Shown: positions 33,046-42,208, numbered from the stretch's first letter. The stretch: 64,000 nt of DNA from JAFGLZ01 sp964622545 (GCA_964622545.1 CAZUQM010000029.1:24857-88856), one strand, 5' to 3'. Notes: generated by a model from the sequence alone, not told the origin. Numbers and translations: made by a program.

Positions 33046-34473
33046 CTACGATCCCTGCTCCGACGTCCATTCGGTGTGGAACGGACCCTCGCCCGGCTTG
33101 TCGACGCGCAGGTACGTGTGGGCGCCGAAGTAGTCCCGCTGAGCCTGGAGCAGGTTGGCCGGGAGGCGCGGCTGGCGGTAGCCGTCGAAGTAGCTGATTG
33201 CGCTGCTGAAGGCCGGCACGGGGATGCCGGCGTTGACGGCCGTGCTGACGACCTTGCGCCATGCCTGCTGCGAGTTCTTGACCACGTCCTTGAAGTACGG
33301 ATCGAGCAGCAGGTTGGTCAGGTTCGCATCGCGTTCGTAGGCCTCGGTGATCTGGTGGAGGAAGTGGGCGCGGATGATGCAGCCGCCCCGCCAGATCTTG
33401 GCGATGCTTCCGAAGTCCAGCTCCCATCCGTACTCCTTGCCGGCGGCGTCCATGAGGGCGAAGCCCTGGGCGTAGCTACAGATCTTGCTGGCGTAGAGGG
33501 CCTGTCGGATGGCCTCGATGAACTTCTCCTTGTCGCCGCGATAGCGCTTCCGCGGGCCCTTGAGCTTCTTGGAGGCGGCGACGCGCTCCTCCTTGAGGGC
33601 CGAGAGGCATCGTGCGAAGACGGCCTCGGCGATGGTCGGGGCGGGGATGCCCAGGTCGAGCGCGTCCTTGCTCGTCCACTTGCCCGTGCCCTTCTGTCCG
33701 GCGGTGTCGAGGATGACGTCGACCATCGGCTTGCCGGTCTCCTCGTCGACGCGAGCCAGGATGTTGGTGGTGATCTCGATCAGGTAGCTGTTGAGCTCGC
33801 CCTTGTTCCACTCGGCGAAGACCTCGTGCATGTCCATGGCCGACATGCCCAGAGCATTGGCCATGATGAAGTAGGCCTCGCAGATGAGCTGCATGTCGCC
33901 GTACTCGATGCCGTTGTGGACCATCTTGACGTAGTGGCCGGCGCCGTCCGGACCGATGTAGGTGCAGCACGGCTCGCCGTCGACGTGGGCGGCGATCTTG
34001 GTCAGGATCGGGCCGACGGAATCGTAGGCCTCCTGCTGGCCGCCGGGCATGATGGACGGTCCCCAGAGGGCGCCCTCCTCGCCGCCGCTGACGCCCGTGC
34101 CGATGTAGAGGATGCCGTCGGTCTGGAGGGCCTTGTTGCGGCGGATGGTGTCGCTGTAGAGGCTGTTGCCGCCGTCGATGAGGATGTCGCCCGGGCTGAG
34201 CAGGGGCTTGAGCTGCTCGATGAAGTCGTCGACGGGCGGGCCCGCCTTGACCATGAGCATGATGCGTCGGGGCGTCTCCAGAGAGTCCACCAACTCTTGG
34301 AGGCTATACGTGCCTTGGATGTTCCGTCCGGCGGCGCGGCCCTCAACGAACTTGGTGACCTTCTCCGTCGTCCGGTTGAAGACGGACACACCGAAACCGT
34401 TGCGCTCGATGTTGAGCACCAGGTTTTCGCCCATGACGGCCAAGCCGACCAATCCGATTTGCTGTTTGTCCAT
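33046..34473 (-). CDS. gnd: 6-phosphogluconate dehydrogenase (decarboxylating)
   Basis: A 475-residue full-length Gnd. The family motifs are in order: GLVGLAVMGENLVLNI for NADP binding, DGGNSLYSDTIRRNKAL, GVSGGEEGALWGPSIMPGG, HNGIEYGDMQLICEAY (active site), LDTAGQKGTGKWTSKDALDLG and GCIIRAHFLHQI, with a C-terminal YFDGYRQPRLPANLLQAQRD. It oxidises 6-phosphogluconate to ribulose 5-phosphate with CO2 release in the pentose phosphate pathway. GGAG precedes the ATG at 34473. No zwf or pgl is beside it. Confidence 0.95.
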   Translation of the reverse strand: MDKQQIGLVGLAVMGENLVLNIERNGFGVSVFNRTTEKVTKFVEGRAAGRNIQGTYSLQELVDSLETPRRIMLMVKAGPPVDDFIEQLKPLLSPGDILIDGGNSLYSDTIRRNKALQTDGILYIGTGVSGGEEGALWGPSIMPGGQQEAYDSVGPILTKIAAHVDGEPCCTYIGPDGAGHYVKMVHNGIEYGDMQLICEAYFIMANALGMSAMDMHEVFAEWNKGELNSYLIEITTNILARVDEETGKPMVDVILDTAGQKGTGKWTSKDALDLGIPAPTIAEAVFARCLSALKEERVAASKKLKGPRKRYRGDKEKFIEAIRQALYASKICSYAQGFALMDAAGKEYGWELDFGSIAKIWRGGCIIRAHFLHQITEAYERDANLTNLLLDPYFKDVVKNSQQAWRKVVSTAVNAGIPVPAFSSAISYFDGYRQPRLPANLLQAQRDYFGAHTYLRVDKPGEGPFHTEWTSEQGS

Positions 34474-34730
34474 TGGGTCTACTCCAATTACCAGCGGTGT
34501 CCAGGACGGGGTATCTTAGCACACGCCGGGCGAGGCGGGTAGTGGGTTTCGGCGGGTCTCGCGAGGCGTCCGGGACATGGGCAACATCCTTGCCTGGGAA
34601 GGTCCCTTTCTGGCACACTGGCGTGGGGCGGAGAGGCTCGTTCGCTCGCGAGCCCGCCGCGGCACGTCGCCCCACCACCCATCCAAGATCGTGCTGCACA
34701 TCAGGAGAGAGTGACGAAGGAGGCCACGTC

Positions 34731-34892
34731 ATGAAGAAGCTGCTAACCCTCGTCAGCGGGTCGCTGCTGGTCGTGCCCAGCGGGTGTGATCCGTGGAAGA
34801 TCTGCGACTACCTCGACATGGTCGGCCCGTATCTGCCGGCCGAGGTGCTCGACGCGCTCGAGGCCTTCTGCGACATGCCGCATATCCTGTAG
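34731..34892 (+). CDS. Small lipoprotein-like peptide
   Basis: A 53-residue product with a short signal ending SLLVVPSGC, where the Cys could be lipidated, and an acidic C-terminal part with Cys residues (CDYLDMVGPYLPAEVLD and CDM). A very good AAGGAGG lies eight bases before the ATG. No family is recognised. The three cysteines beyond the lipobox could form disulfides in an exported setting. Confidence 0.55.
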   Translation: MKKLLTLVSGSLLVVPSGCDPWKICDYLDMVGPYLPAEVLDALEAFCDMPHIL

Positions 34893-34988
34893 ACCGCGCG
34901 GCGGGCCGAAGCCTGACTGATCGTGTAGTGACATGAGCCACCTCCCCGCGTGAGAGGGATGCTCGCGCGGCTGTAGGGCGGTGCGCGC

Positions 34989-35975
34989 CTAAAACTCGGG
35001 TCGGCCCGTGCGCTGGAATCCGGCCATGGCCGCTCGGCAGTCGTTGGCGTAGCCGTGTGCTCGGGGCGGGTCGTTGCGGCGGCTGCTCATGCTGATGACG
35101 ATGTACTTGGCGTGCTCGTAGAGCAGGTAGAACAGGCGACGGACCCGCTGGGCGTGCGAGCCGTCGAGCCGCTCGCCGCCGCCCTCGACGTAGCCCTGCC
35201 AGAAAGGCCGGCGCGTCAAGCCGCAGTACTCGGCCACGGCCAAGTCGTTCTCGCGATCCCCATAGCAGGCGCGGTCGAAGTCGAACAGCGCGCTGAACCG
35301 CCCCTCGTGCACGAGGATGTTGGCGATCCAGAGATCCATGTGGCAGACCGAAGCGGGCGTGGCGGGATCGAACACGTCGCGGTGCTCGTCGAACAGCTTC
35401 ATGGCCAGGGCGCGGTCGTCGTCGGTGTACACGCCGCAGGCGACGCAGTCGTCGATGAGTTTGCGCCACATGATCGCGAAGGCCTCGGGCCAGGACGGCT
35501 GAGGCTCCATGGGTCTGTGTTCGCCGACGTAGCCGTGCTGGGCGACGTGGATCGCGTGCAGCTTGGCCACGCATCGGCCGAGCTCGGTCAGGATCGCCTC
35601 CACCTCGCCGGGCGTGAGCCGGTGGCTGACCTCGCTGAGCGCCGAGCCCGGCACGCGATTCATGATGAGGACGTCGCGGTCGATCCGCTCGCGCGAGAAG
35701 TCGTGGGCGAGGATCTTCGGGATCGGCACGTCGGTCCGCTCTTCGATGAAGGCATGCACTGCGGGTTCCTGGCGCATCATGCGGTATTCATAGAAGAGTT
35801 GGAGCAGGTCGTCGGGGGGGGCGATGCGCAGGACGAACTCGCTCCGGTCGGTGGCGACGAGGAAGGTCTGGCTGAACTTGCCGGCTCCGAAGGGGCAGGC
35901 CTCGGCCCGGTCGAGGTCGAGCAGGGCCTGGGCCAGACCCGCGGCCGTACGGTCGTCAATCCTTTGGTTTGTCAT
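34989..35975 (-). CDS. Phosphotransferase enzyme family (APH-like) kinase
   Basis: A 328-residue kinase-like fold. The catalytic loop VCHMDLWIANILVHEG and the metal-binding ALFDFDRACYGDRENDLAV are the Brenner motifs of aminoglycoside, choline or homoserine-type kinases. The N-terminal part includes GAGKFSQTFLVATDRS, a glycine-rich loop. Substrates of most environmental APH proteins are small metabolites or antibiotics; none can be assigned here. The ATG at 35975 lacks a ribosome site. The gene is divergent from surE. Confidence 0.8.
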   Translation of the reverse strand: MTNQRIDDRTAAGLAQALLDLDRAEACPFGAGKFSQTFLVATDRSEFVLRIAPPDDLLQLFYEYRMMRQEPAVHAFIEERTDVPIPKILAHDFSRERIDRDVLIMNRVPGSALSEVSHRLTPGEVEAILTELGRCVAKLHAIHVAQHGYVGEHRPMEPQPSWPEAFAIMWRKLIDDCVACGVYTDDDRALAMKLFDEHRDVFDPATPASVCHMDLWIANILVHEGRFSALFDFDRACYGDRENDLAVAEYCGLTRRPFWQGYVEGGGERLDGSHAQRVRRLFYLLYEHAKYIVISMSSRRNDPPRAHGYANDCRAAMAGFQRTGRPEF

Positions 35976-36021
35976 GGTGCCGCTGATTATAGCGTCTTCG
36001 GGGGCCCGGTCCCCGCCGTGG

Positions 36022-36051
36022 TTGCACGCGCGCCGCACGACCACCTAGAAT
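36022..36051 (+). promoter_or_regulatory. Candidate promoter giving a leaderless surE transcript
   Basis: TTGCAC (36022-36027), an 18-base spacer and TAGAAT (36046-36051) are followed by the surE ATG only six bases later. A start seven bases downstream of the -10 would fall on the initiation codon, so the mRNA would be leaderless. There is no Shine-Dalgarno, which agrees with this. Confidence 0.45.
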
Positions 36052-36057
36052 CCTCTC

Positions 36058-36837
36058 ATGCGTATCCTGCTGACCAATGACGATGGAATTACCGCGCCGG
36101 GCCTGCTGGCGATGCACCGGGCGCTGCAGTCGCTGGGGGAGGTGACGGTGGTCGCGCCGGAGACGGGGCAGTCGGCCATGGGCCACGGCCTGACGCTCGG
36201 CGAGCCGCTCGTGACGCGCGAGGCCCACCTCAACGGCCAGGCCATCGGTCACAGCGTGCGCGGGCGCCCCGCCGATTGCGTCAAGGTGGCCATGCTGGAG
36301 TTCTTCGACGGGCGTCCGGACCTGGTCGTCAGCGGCATCAACGAGGGGCCGAACGTCGGGGTGAACGTGTTCTACTCGGGCACGGTGGCCGCGGCGATCG
36401 AGGCCGCCTTCTACGGCGTGCCGGCCGTGGCGGTGTCGTTGGACCATCGCGGCGATCCCGACTTCGACCAGGCCGCGGCCCTGACGGTGCCCATCATCGC
36501 GGCCGCGCGGCAGCGGGGTTGGTCGCCCGGTGCGATCCTGAATATCAACGTGCCGGCGCTGGAGAAGGGGACGCCTCGCGGGGTGCGGCTCGTCCGTCAG
36601 TCGAACAGCATGATGTGGGAGAAGTTCGAGCGCGCGGACGATCCGTTCGGTCAGCGCCTCTACTGGTTGACCGGGGGATTCGATACGGTGGACGAGGCCG
36701 AGACGGACCTGGCCGCCCTGGCCGAGCACTACCTGACGGTCACGCCTCTGCTGGTAAACCTGACCAGCCAGGCCGACCTGGACATCCTAGGGACATGGCA
36801 GTGGCCCAGCATCGATGGCATCGAACCGTCGCGCTGA
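36058..36837 (+). CDS. surE: 5'/3'-nucleotidase SurE
   Basis: A 259-residue SurE. It begins MRILLTNDDGITAPGL with the double Asp of the metal site, then has a GHGLTLGEPL region and VSGINEGPNVGVNVFYSGTV with the conserved Asn and Ser/Gly residues. The family hydrolyses nucleoside 5'- or 3'-monophosphates in stationary-phase survival. No ribosome site is visible; the start may be leaderless. The last 43 bases overlap the start of the next gene, a TPR lipoprotein, in another frame. Confidence 0.92.
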   Translation: MRILLTNDDGITAPGLLAMHRALQSLGEVTVVAPETGQSAMGHGLTLGEPLVTREAHLNGQAIGHSVRGRPADCVKVAMLEFFDGRPDLVVSGINEGPNVGVNVFYSGTVAAAIEAAFYGVPAVAVSLDHRGDPDFDQAAALTVPIIAAARQRGWSPGAILNINVPALEKGTPRGVRLVRQSNSMMWEKFERADDPFGQRLYWLTGGFDTVDEAETDLAALAEHYLTVTPLLVNLTSQADLDILGTWQWPSIDGIEPSR

Positions 36838-38078
36838 CGGTCTCGGCCGTCTGTGTCGTGGCGCTAACCGGCTGTGGGCGCGAGCACGCGGCCGAGAAGG
36901 CGGTCGTCCCGCCGGCGCTCGTGGAGCAGGCCAACGCCGACTTCGACGCGGGTCGCTATGAACGGGCCGCCGAGGGCTTCCGCGAGATCCTCCGCCGCGA
37001 GCCCGACCGCCTATCGGATCGCAGGCGGTTGGCCTACGCCCTGGCCGCGCTGGGCCAGTTCGACGAGGTCGACACCGTTCTGCGTTCGGCGCCGATCACG
37101 AGCGACCCGAACGGCGTGCCCGATGCTTCTGAGGGGGTCGACCTTGAGGCGCCGCCGCTGAGTCCGCAAGACCTCCAGGCCGACCTTATGTGGTGGCGTC
37201 GGGCCTTCAACATCTACCGTTATTACTATGCCCCGGGTGACGGGCCGCCGCAGGCGGTCTTCCGCACCGCGGCCATCCGGGACGCACTCGAGGCGACCGA
37301 TGTGAGGGACCTGACCGCCCAGCCGCTCGATCGGAAGGTGGTCTGGCCGATCGGCGGGGTGCTGCGGGTCTTGCAGCTCTGGGTGCGTTGGGACGGCGTC
37401 GCGCGCGACGTCGACCTCTATCCGAACCGGCGGTGCGTGCCGGTGCTGGTGGTCCGTGAGCCGGATCGGCTGGGCGGGCGGCTCGATGTCTTGCAGACAC
37501 TGGCCGCCTCGACGGCCGGGGCGGTGTGGCTCCACCCGGACGACGGGGGCAACTGGCTCGTCCACCCCGGGCCGATCGATCCGGATCACATCCGGAGCGA
37601 GGCGAAGGGGCCGTCCTCCGAGGCGGACATCCTCACCGAGCGGGTCGAGCCGGGCGAGGACCTTCGCATGGCCTGGCGCACGGTGTGGACCTGGCTGGAG
37701 GACCATTTGCCGGGAGCGGCCGTGTCGGTCGTCGTGGGCGTGCGCCCCGAACGCGGCGTGTTGATGGATCGCCGGCTCGGGCTGATCGGACGCGTTGGCA
37801 AGGAAGGCATGGTCGTCGAGCATGCCGCCTCTGACGGGCCGGTCGGGGCGCTGCTCGAGGGCTTCGCGATGTACACGCGGTTGCTTCGGGCCAAGGGCGT
37901 GGTGGCCTGGTCGGCCGAGGAGCTGGAGCAGCTCGCCCACGCCTACACGACGGCGGGGCTATCGCCGATGGATTTCCACACCGATGCAGCCAAACGGCTC
38001 TACGCCGAGGACCGTGACGATCTGGCATGCCTGTTGAGCTATGTGCGACGGGGGTGTCGACTGTTCGAGACGAGATGA
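36795..38078 (+). CDS. TPR-containing lipoprotein
   Basis: A 427-residue protein. A signal peptide ends VVALTGCGREH, a good lipobox. Just after it, DAGRYERAAEGFREILRREP and LAYALAALGQFDEVDTVLRS are TPR-like pairs. The rest is a unique region with VLRVLQLWVRWDGVARDVDL and AEELEQLAHAYTTAGLSP. The function is unknown; a membrane-tethered envelope role is inferred from the lipobox. The start at 36795 overlaps surE by 43 bases, and the ORF would run upstream in frame without a better start. Confidence 0.72.
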   Translation: MAVAQHRWHRTVALTVSAVCVVALTGCGREHAAEKAVVPPALVEQANADFDAGRYERAAEGFREILRREPDRLSDRRRLAYALAALGQFDEVDTVLRSAPITSDPNGVPDASEGVDLEAPPLSPQDLQADLMWWRRAFNIYRYYYAPGDGPPQAVFRTAAIRDALEATDVRDLTAQPLDRKVVWPIGGVLRVLQLWVRWDGVARDVDLYPNRRCVPVLVVREPDRLGGRLDVLQTLAASTAGAVWLHPDDGGNWLVHPGPIDPDHIRSEAKGPSSEADILTERVEPGEDLRMAWRTVWTWLEDHLPGAAVSVVVGVRPERGVLMDRRLGLIGRVGKEGMVVEHAASDGPVGALLEGFAMYTRLLRAKGVVAWSAEELEQLAHAYTTAGLSPMDFHTDAAKRLYAEDRDDLACLLSYVRRGCRLFETR

Positions 38079-38121
38079 TACCGGCGGGATGGTGGCGGTC
38101 GGGACCTTGGGCAGCGGCCTT

Positions 38122-39183
38122 CTAATGGGATGCGGGCGGTGCCAGCATGTCTCGTTGCTGGCGCGCCCACCGGCCGAGGTGGTCGTCGATGCGAGGATCG
38201 CTGATGGCCTCGTCGTAGTAGCGGCGGGCTCGGTTGGCTCGCCCGAGCCGGCGGTACAGCTCGGCGACGAGGTACAGCGCCGCGGGGCGGTTCTGCGGGG
38301 CGACCTCCTTGTTGTCGATCGCCTGGACGAAATGCTCGAGGGCCTTGCGTTGCCAGGCCCGCTCGGCCTGCACCGACTCGCGCGTCCGGGCGAGCTGGCT
38401 GCGCAGCAGGTCGGGCAGGGCGGTCGCCTGGTCGCCGGAGGGCCCCAGCAGCTCGAACGGTGCATTTTCTCCGTGTCGTCGAAGCAGCATGGCCAGGACG
38501 TACCTCACGTAGGGCCGCTGGTACTGGCTGAAGCGGCCCTCGGCGAGCTCGGCGGCGATGTGTGTGGTCAGGGCGAGCTCGCGGTCGGACTGGTTCGTGC
38601 CGGGGCGATCCGGCGGGAGCCAGCGCTCGACGAAACCCATGACCCGTTGCAGGCGATCGGTCCGGGGCATGATCGATCCGGCGTCGCGGGCGACCCACGA
38701 GGCCCTCAGGCACAGCCACGCCATCGACTCGGCGCTCATGTTTCGCCAACGGTAGCACGTCTCAGCCAGCTCGTACTTGAGGCTGGCCGGGATCATGCGC
38801 TGGTCGGTGTCGGGTGTGATCTCGAGCCGGGCGTGCAGCTTCGGCGACTTCAAGACGCGCCGGCGAAAGCCCTTGGGGAATTTGATGTCCGCCCGAAAAT
38901 CGTCGTCGAGGTAGCCGCTGTAGTAGCACTTCGGGCAGGTGTTGATGCGATAGAACACCGGCTGCGGGCCGGCCGACCGGGCGAACAGATCGCGGTCGAC
39001 ACCGGCCGAGGAATCCACGGTCGCTAGCACGACCGCCTCGAACGTGTGGGTGCATACGGGGCAGGTCGTGTCCTTGCGAGCCAGGATGGTCGCGTGGGCT
39101 TGATAGGCCGCCATCGTGATCAGGCAGACGGTGATCGCGATGGGACGCTGGGGGCGCGAACGCGATGCCAGCGGTGTGCTCAT
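38122..39183 (-). CDS. DUF2225-like protein with signal peptide
   Basis: A 353-residue protein with a short hydrophobic N-terminal stretch (IAITVCLITMAAY). The CPVC and CPKC pairs in TTCPVCTHTFEAV and NTCPKCYYSGYLD form a likely zinc site, as in DUF2225 proteins. The C-terminal half is helical and TPR-like (AALYLVAELYRRLGRANRAR). DUF2225 members have been linked to exopolysaccharide or surface processes in some bacteria; a role for this copy is not shown. Its start overlaps the stop of the upstream PEP-CTERM gene (ATGA), so the two are translationally coupled. Confidence 0.7.
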   Translation of the reverse strand: MSTPLASRSRPQRPIAITVCLITMAAYQAHATILARKDTTCPVCTHTFEAVVLATVDSSAGVDRDLFARSAGPQPVFYRINTCPKCYYSGYLDDDFRADIKFPKGFRRRVLKSPKLHARLEITPDTDQRMIPASLKYELAETCYRWRNMSAESMAWLCLRASWVARDAGSIMPRTDRLQRVMGFVERWLPPDRPGTNQSDRELALTTHIAAELAEGRFSQYQRPYVRYVLAMLLRRHGENAPFELLGPSGDQATALPDLLRSQLARTRESVQAERAWQRKALEHFVQAIDNKEVAPQNRPAALYLVAELYRRLGRANRARRYYDEAISDPRIDDHLGRWARQQRDMLAPPASH

Positions 39184-40157
39184 GCCAATCGTCGGCGCCG
39201 GGCGAGCAGCGCCAAACCGCCGACGGACCAGCAGAGCAGCGATAGGGGTTCGGGCACGCGTGCCGGGGCCTGACCGCCGCCCTCGGACAGGGCGTCCGGC
39301 TCGAGCTGGATCGAGTCGTTGATCCGTTGGAGGGTGTCGGAGTTTCGGCCGCCGAAAATGGATTCCATAGCCGTGATCTGGAGGATCTGGCTCACCTCGT
39401 CCTCGGTGAGTTGCTCGCCCATGTCCGCCTTGGCCAGGAGCAGGTCACGCTGCTTGAGCTGGTTCTTGAGCTTGGCCCGCCCGCTGATGACGGCGAAGGG
39501 GTTGTCCAGACCGGCTGCGTCGAAGATCGGCGCGGTGATCGCCGCGAGGATGTCGGCGAAGATATTGCCGCTGATGGAGATCGGCCCGATGTCGGTGTCG
39601 AGGTTATCGAGGCTGGAGATGCCGAGCCCGTCGAACTCGAGATCGCCGCGGTTGCTCAAGAAGGCGTCGAGGTCATAGAAGCCGAAGACGTTGAAGTCGA
39701 TGGTGGCCTCCAATGAGGCCGTGCCCGACAGTCGGACGTCTTGGGCGCCGGTGTTGATCCAGAAGTCGTAGTTGACGGGCACGGGGGTGGTCGTTCCCGT
39801 CTGGTTGGTCATGATCTCGAGCCGGGCGGTCGGTATGCCGCGCCGTCGTATGCTGGCTTCGGTCGTGAGGTTGGCGCTGAAGGTCTGGCCCGTCACCGGG
39901 TCGACGTAGTCGCTGAACTCCCAGCCGAACATACCGCCGTAGACGTCGAAGCTATCGAGGTCGCGGGTGGTGCGGACGCTCCACCCGTCCCCCACCATAT
40001 GTCGGGTTACACCAACGTCGCCGGTTCCGGGCCTCCAGCCGATGAACTGGAGCCCTCGTGCGGCGCCCTGCCAGAAACCATTGGTGCTCTGGGCTTGGGC
40101 CAACGTTGACGTAAGAAGAACGAGCGCAAAGGCCGACACCACACTACGTCGAGCCAT
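39180..40157 (-). CDS. PEP-CTERM-like secreted protein
   Basis: A 325-residue protein with a signal peptide (ALVLLTSTLAQAQS). The extracellular body is predicted to be largely beta-strand in its first half. The C-terminal VPEPLSLLCWSVGGLALLAR followed by RRR is a PEP-CTERM sorting signal. The middle includes a helical charged stretch (RAKLKNQLKQRDLLLAKADM). It should be sorted by an exosortase not in this window. GGGGAGGA precedes the ATG. The downstream DUF2225-like gene starts within its stop, which suggests a functional pair. Confidence 0.78.
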   Translation of the reverse strand: MARRSVVSAFALVLLTSTLAQAQSTNGFWQGAARGLQFIGWRPGTGDVGVTRHMVGDGWSVRTTRDLDSFDVYGGMFGWEFSDYVDPVTGQTFSANLTTEASIRRRGIPTARLEIMTNQTGTTTPVPVNYDFWINTGAQDVRLSGTASLEATIDFNVFGFYDLDAFLSNRGDLEFDGLGISSLDNLDTDIGPISISGNIFADILAAITAPIFDAAGLDNPFAVISGRAKLKNQLKQRDLLLAKADMGEQLTEDEVSQILQITAMESIFGGRNSDTLQRINDSIQLEPDALSEGGGQAPARVPEPLSLLCWSVGGLALLARRRRLA

Positions 40158-40416
40158 GAAGGATCCTCCCCGGCGACAGATTCTCTTGGCGAGTAGTACT
40201 AGGCCGGTCGGTACAGGCCAGGCAAGTCTTTATTCTACAAAACGTTAACCGCCCGGTCGGCCCGTTGTCACATCGGGCACGCCAACCGCTCCCACCCGTC
40301 GGTTCCCAGACTCTCTCTGCTAATATCGGTCTTTCCCGGTCGAATGCTTACTCGAAGTGCGACCGGTCATCGATTGACAGGTCGCGTCCCCCGGGTCGTC
40401 CTGACGCCCGGCCCGA

Positions 40417-41565
40417 TCAGAGGGGCATCTGGTAATCTCCGATATAGCCCTTCTGCTGGAAGAAGGCCAGGGCGCTCGGGATGTCGCTGAAGACCCGCGT
40501 GGCCGTTTCGGTCACGAAGGGCGAGGGCTCGCGCTCGGGTCGCCAGATGACGTAGACCTCTTTGGTGGCCTCGTGGGCGTGCTGGAGCTCCCGCTCGACG
40601 CCGCTGCTGAGGCCCGGACGGCCATCGGGCATCTGCGGAATGTAGCTGACGATCATGTCCGACTGGTCGATCAGCTTGAAGTCGCGGGCGTAAATCTGTC
40701 CGTCGATGTCCCGGGCACAGGCCATGATCTCGGCCGTCTGGAACGTCAGCGTTCGGTCGTGCACCTCGACCTCGATGGTCTTGTCGCCCCGGTGATCGGC
40801 CTCGGCCGCATCAAAGAGCAGCCGCTTTTCGTCGACGTCACCCGGGTCGAAGGTGATGAAGTGCTCGGCGAGATCGCGGCGGAACCGCTCGAGCTCGGCC
40901 AGGACGTCGGGCATGTCCATCACGTGCGTCATCGGGAACGAGGGGTAGACCTTGCGACGATGGGGCTCGAACATCAGCCGGTAGAGCATCAGGGCGGTCG
41001 TCTCGTCGTAGCCGCGGCTGAGGACATAGAAGTGCCCGTGACCGCGGATGACGGTGGCCATGATCTCGGTGGCCAGAATCTCTTCCTCGCGCCAGACGAG
41101 GATGTCCTTGAGGCTGTGCTCGATGTCGTGGTCGAGCGTGAGCCGTTCGTGGACGGCGTCGACGTTATCGACCAGGGTGATGTACAGATCGGCGGCCAGG
41201 TCGAGCAGTTGGTCGTGATCGAAGGCCGGGAAGAGGCCGTGCTTCCAGCGAAACGTTGCGTGGGTGTTGACCAGCAGGCTCTGTCCGGATGCGGCCAGGT
41301 TGATGATGTCCTTAAAGACGCTGCGGCGGAGCGAGTTGAGCCGGCCGAGCGGCAAATCGAGGATCCGCCCGGGCACGACGTCGGGCGCCTCGGCGTACAT
41401 GCGGTCGCCGACGTTGGCCAGCTCGACGGTCTTGCCCTTGGCCTTGGCCAGCTCAACGACGGATTGGAGGAAGGGCCTCTTGTCCATGCCGACCTGACCC
41501 GTGACGAGGACGCGGAGCCCCTCCCGATGAGGCGGACCGAACAGGGATGGCTCGTCATGAGGCAT
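40417..41565 (-). CDS. P-loop nucleotide-kinase-like protein fused to nucleoside deoxyribosyltransferase-like domain
   Basis: A 382-residue two-domain protein. The first half has LRVLVTGQVGMDKRPFLQSV, a P-loop-like turn of the adenylate-kinase class, then LLVNTHATFRWKHGLFPAFD and a helical lid-like section. The second half (about 260-382) has QIYARDFKLIDQSDMIVSYI then a GLSSGVERELQHAHEATKEV motif, close to the nucleoside 2-deoxyribosyltransferase pattern in which an Asp strand is followed by SSG..E...A. A typical GKT is not seen in the P-loop, so ATP hydrolysis is uncertain. Start 41565 is the first ATG at the conserved region. The role is inferred to be nucleotide metabolism or signalling. 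Confidence 0.68.
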   Translation of the reverse strand: MPHDEPSLFGPPHREGLRVLVTGQVGMDKRPFLQSVVELAKAKGKTVELANVGDRMYAEAPDVVPGRILDLPLGRLNSLRRSVFKDIINLAASGQSLLVNTHATFRWKHGLFPAFDHDQLLDLAADLYITLVDNVDAVHERLTLDHDIEHSLKDILVWREEEILATEIMATVIRGHGHFYVLSRGYDETTALMLYRLMFEPHRRKVYPSFPMTHVMDMPDVLAELERFRRDLAEHFITFDPGDVDEKRLLFDAAEADHRGDKTIEVEVHDRTLTFQTAEIMACARDIDGQIYARDFKLIDQSDMIVSYIPQMPDGRPGLSSGVERELQHAHEATKEVYVIWRPEREPSPFVTETATRVFSDIPSALAFFQQKGYIGDYQMPL

Positions 41566-41659
41566 AGCGGGGCTCTCGACCGCGCGCACCGACACCAAGG
41601 CTCGGCCACCATAGCCAGATGGACTCGACGGGTCAATCGGGGACTGGGCGTTCGGCGGT

Positions 41660-42205
41660 CTACCAGGCCACGACGAAGGCCTGTTGTTGGTCGAACCACC
41701 GCGTAATCCATTGCTCGATTTCGGGCTTGAGCTTGGCCGGGCCGACCACGAAGTAGGCGGTGTTGTCTTGCTCGATGAGGTCCTTGCCGTTGTGCCAGCC
41801 GCCGCGACACGGGCCGACTCGGGTGTAGCCACCCGCTTCGGCGACGAGCCATTTCTCCAACCGGTCGCGTAAGCGGTTCGTCGCGCGACCGTCGGGGAGG
41901 TACTGCGGCACGACGAAGAAGTAGCGGGTATCGCCCCGGGCGGCCGGGTGCGCGCCGGATGCATCCGGGGTAACGCCCACCTGGGTATCCGAGGCGCAGC
42001 CGCCGAACGCGATTGCCAGGAACAGCGCGAGTGCACAGCCGGCATGCGCCGCTCGGCCCGCCTTACCGCAAAGGCTCTTGAGCCGACGCTGTGATCGCGG
42101 AGGGCGAGCACAAGGCGTCCGCACGGGCTTCCGCGCGGTGGAACGCCGCCGAGGGGTCGCGCCCACGTCGTGGGTGTCCGGCTTGCATGGGCACCGCTTG
42201 GCCAT
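41660..42205 (-). CDS. Short lipoprotein-like protein
   Basis: A 181-residue protein. A long basic N-terminus is followed by a hydrophobic stretch GCALALFLAIAFGGCAS whose GGC is a fair lipobox. The body includes DTRYFFVVPQYLPDGRATNR and LRDRLEKWLVAEAGGYTRVG; no family is recognised. The ATG at 42205 is three bases past the stop of the CHASE2 cyclase gene, with GGAGAAGTGATCC upstream, so it is translated in the same operon. The long N-terminal extension before the hydrophobic segment is unusual for a lipoprotein signal. Confidence 0.6.
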   Translation of the reverse strand: MAKRCPCKPDTHDVGATPRRRSTARKPVRTPCARPPRSQRRLKSLCGKAGRAAHAGCALALFLAIAFGGCASDTQVGVTPDASGAHPAARGDTRYFFVVPQYLPDGRATNRLRDRLEKWLVAEAGGYTRVGPCRGGWHNGKDLIEQDNTAYFVVGPAKLKPEIEQWITRWFDQQQAFVVAW

Positions 42206-42208
42206 GGA

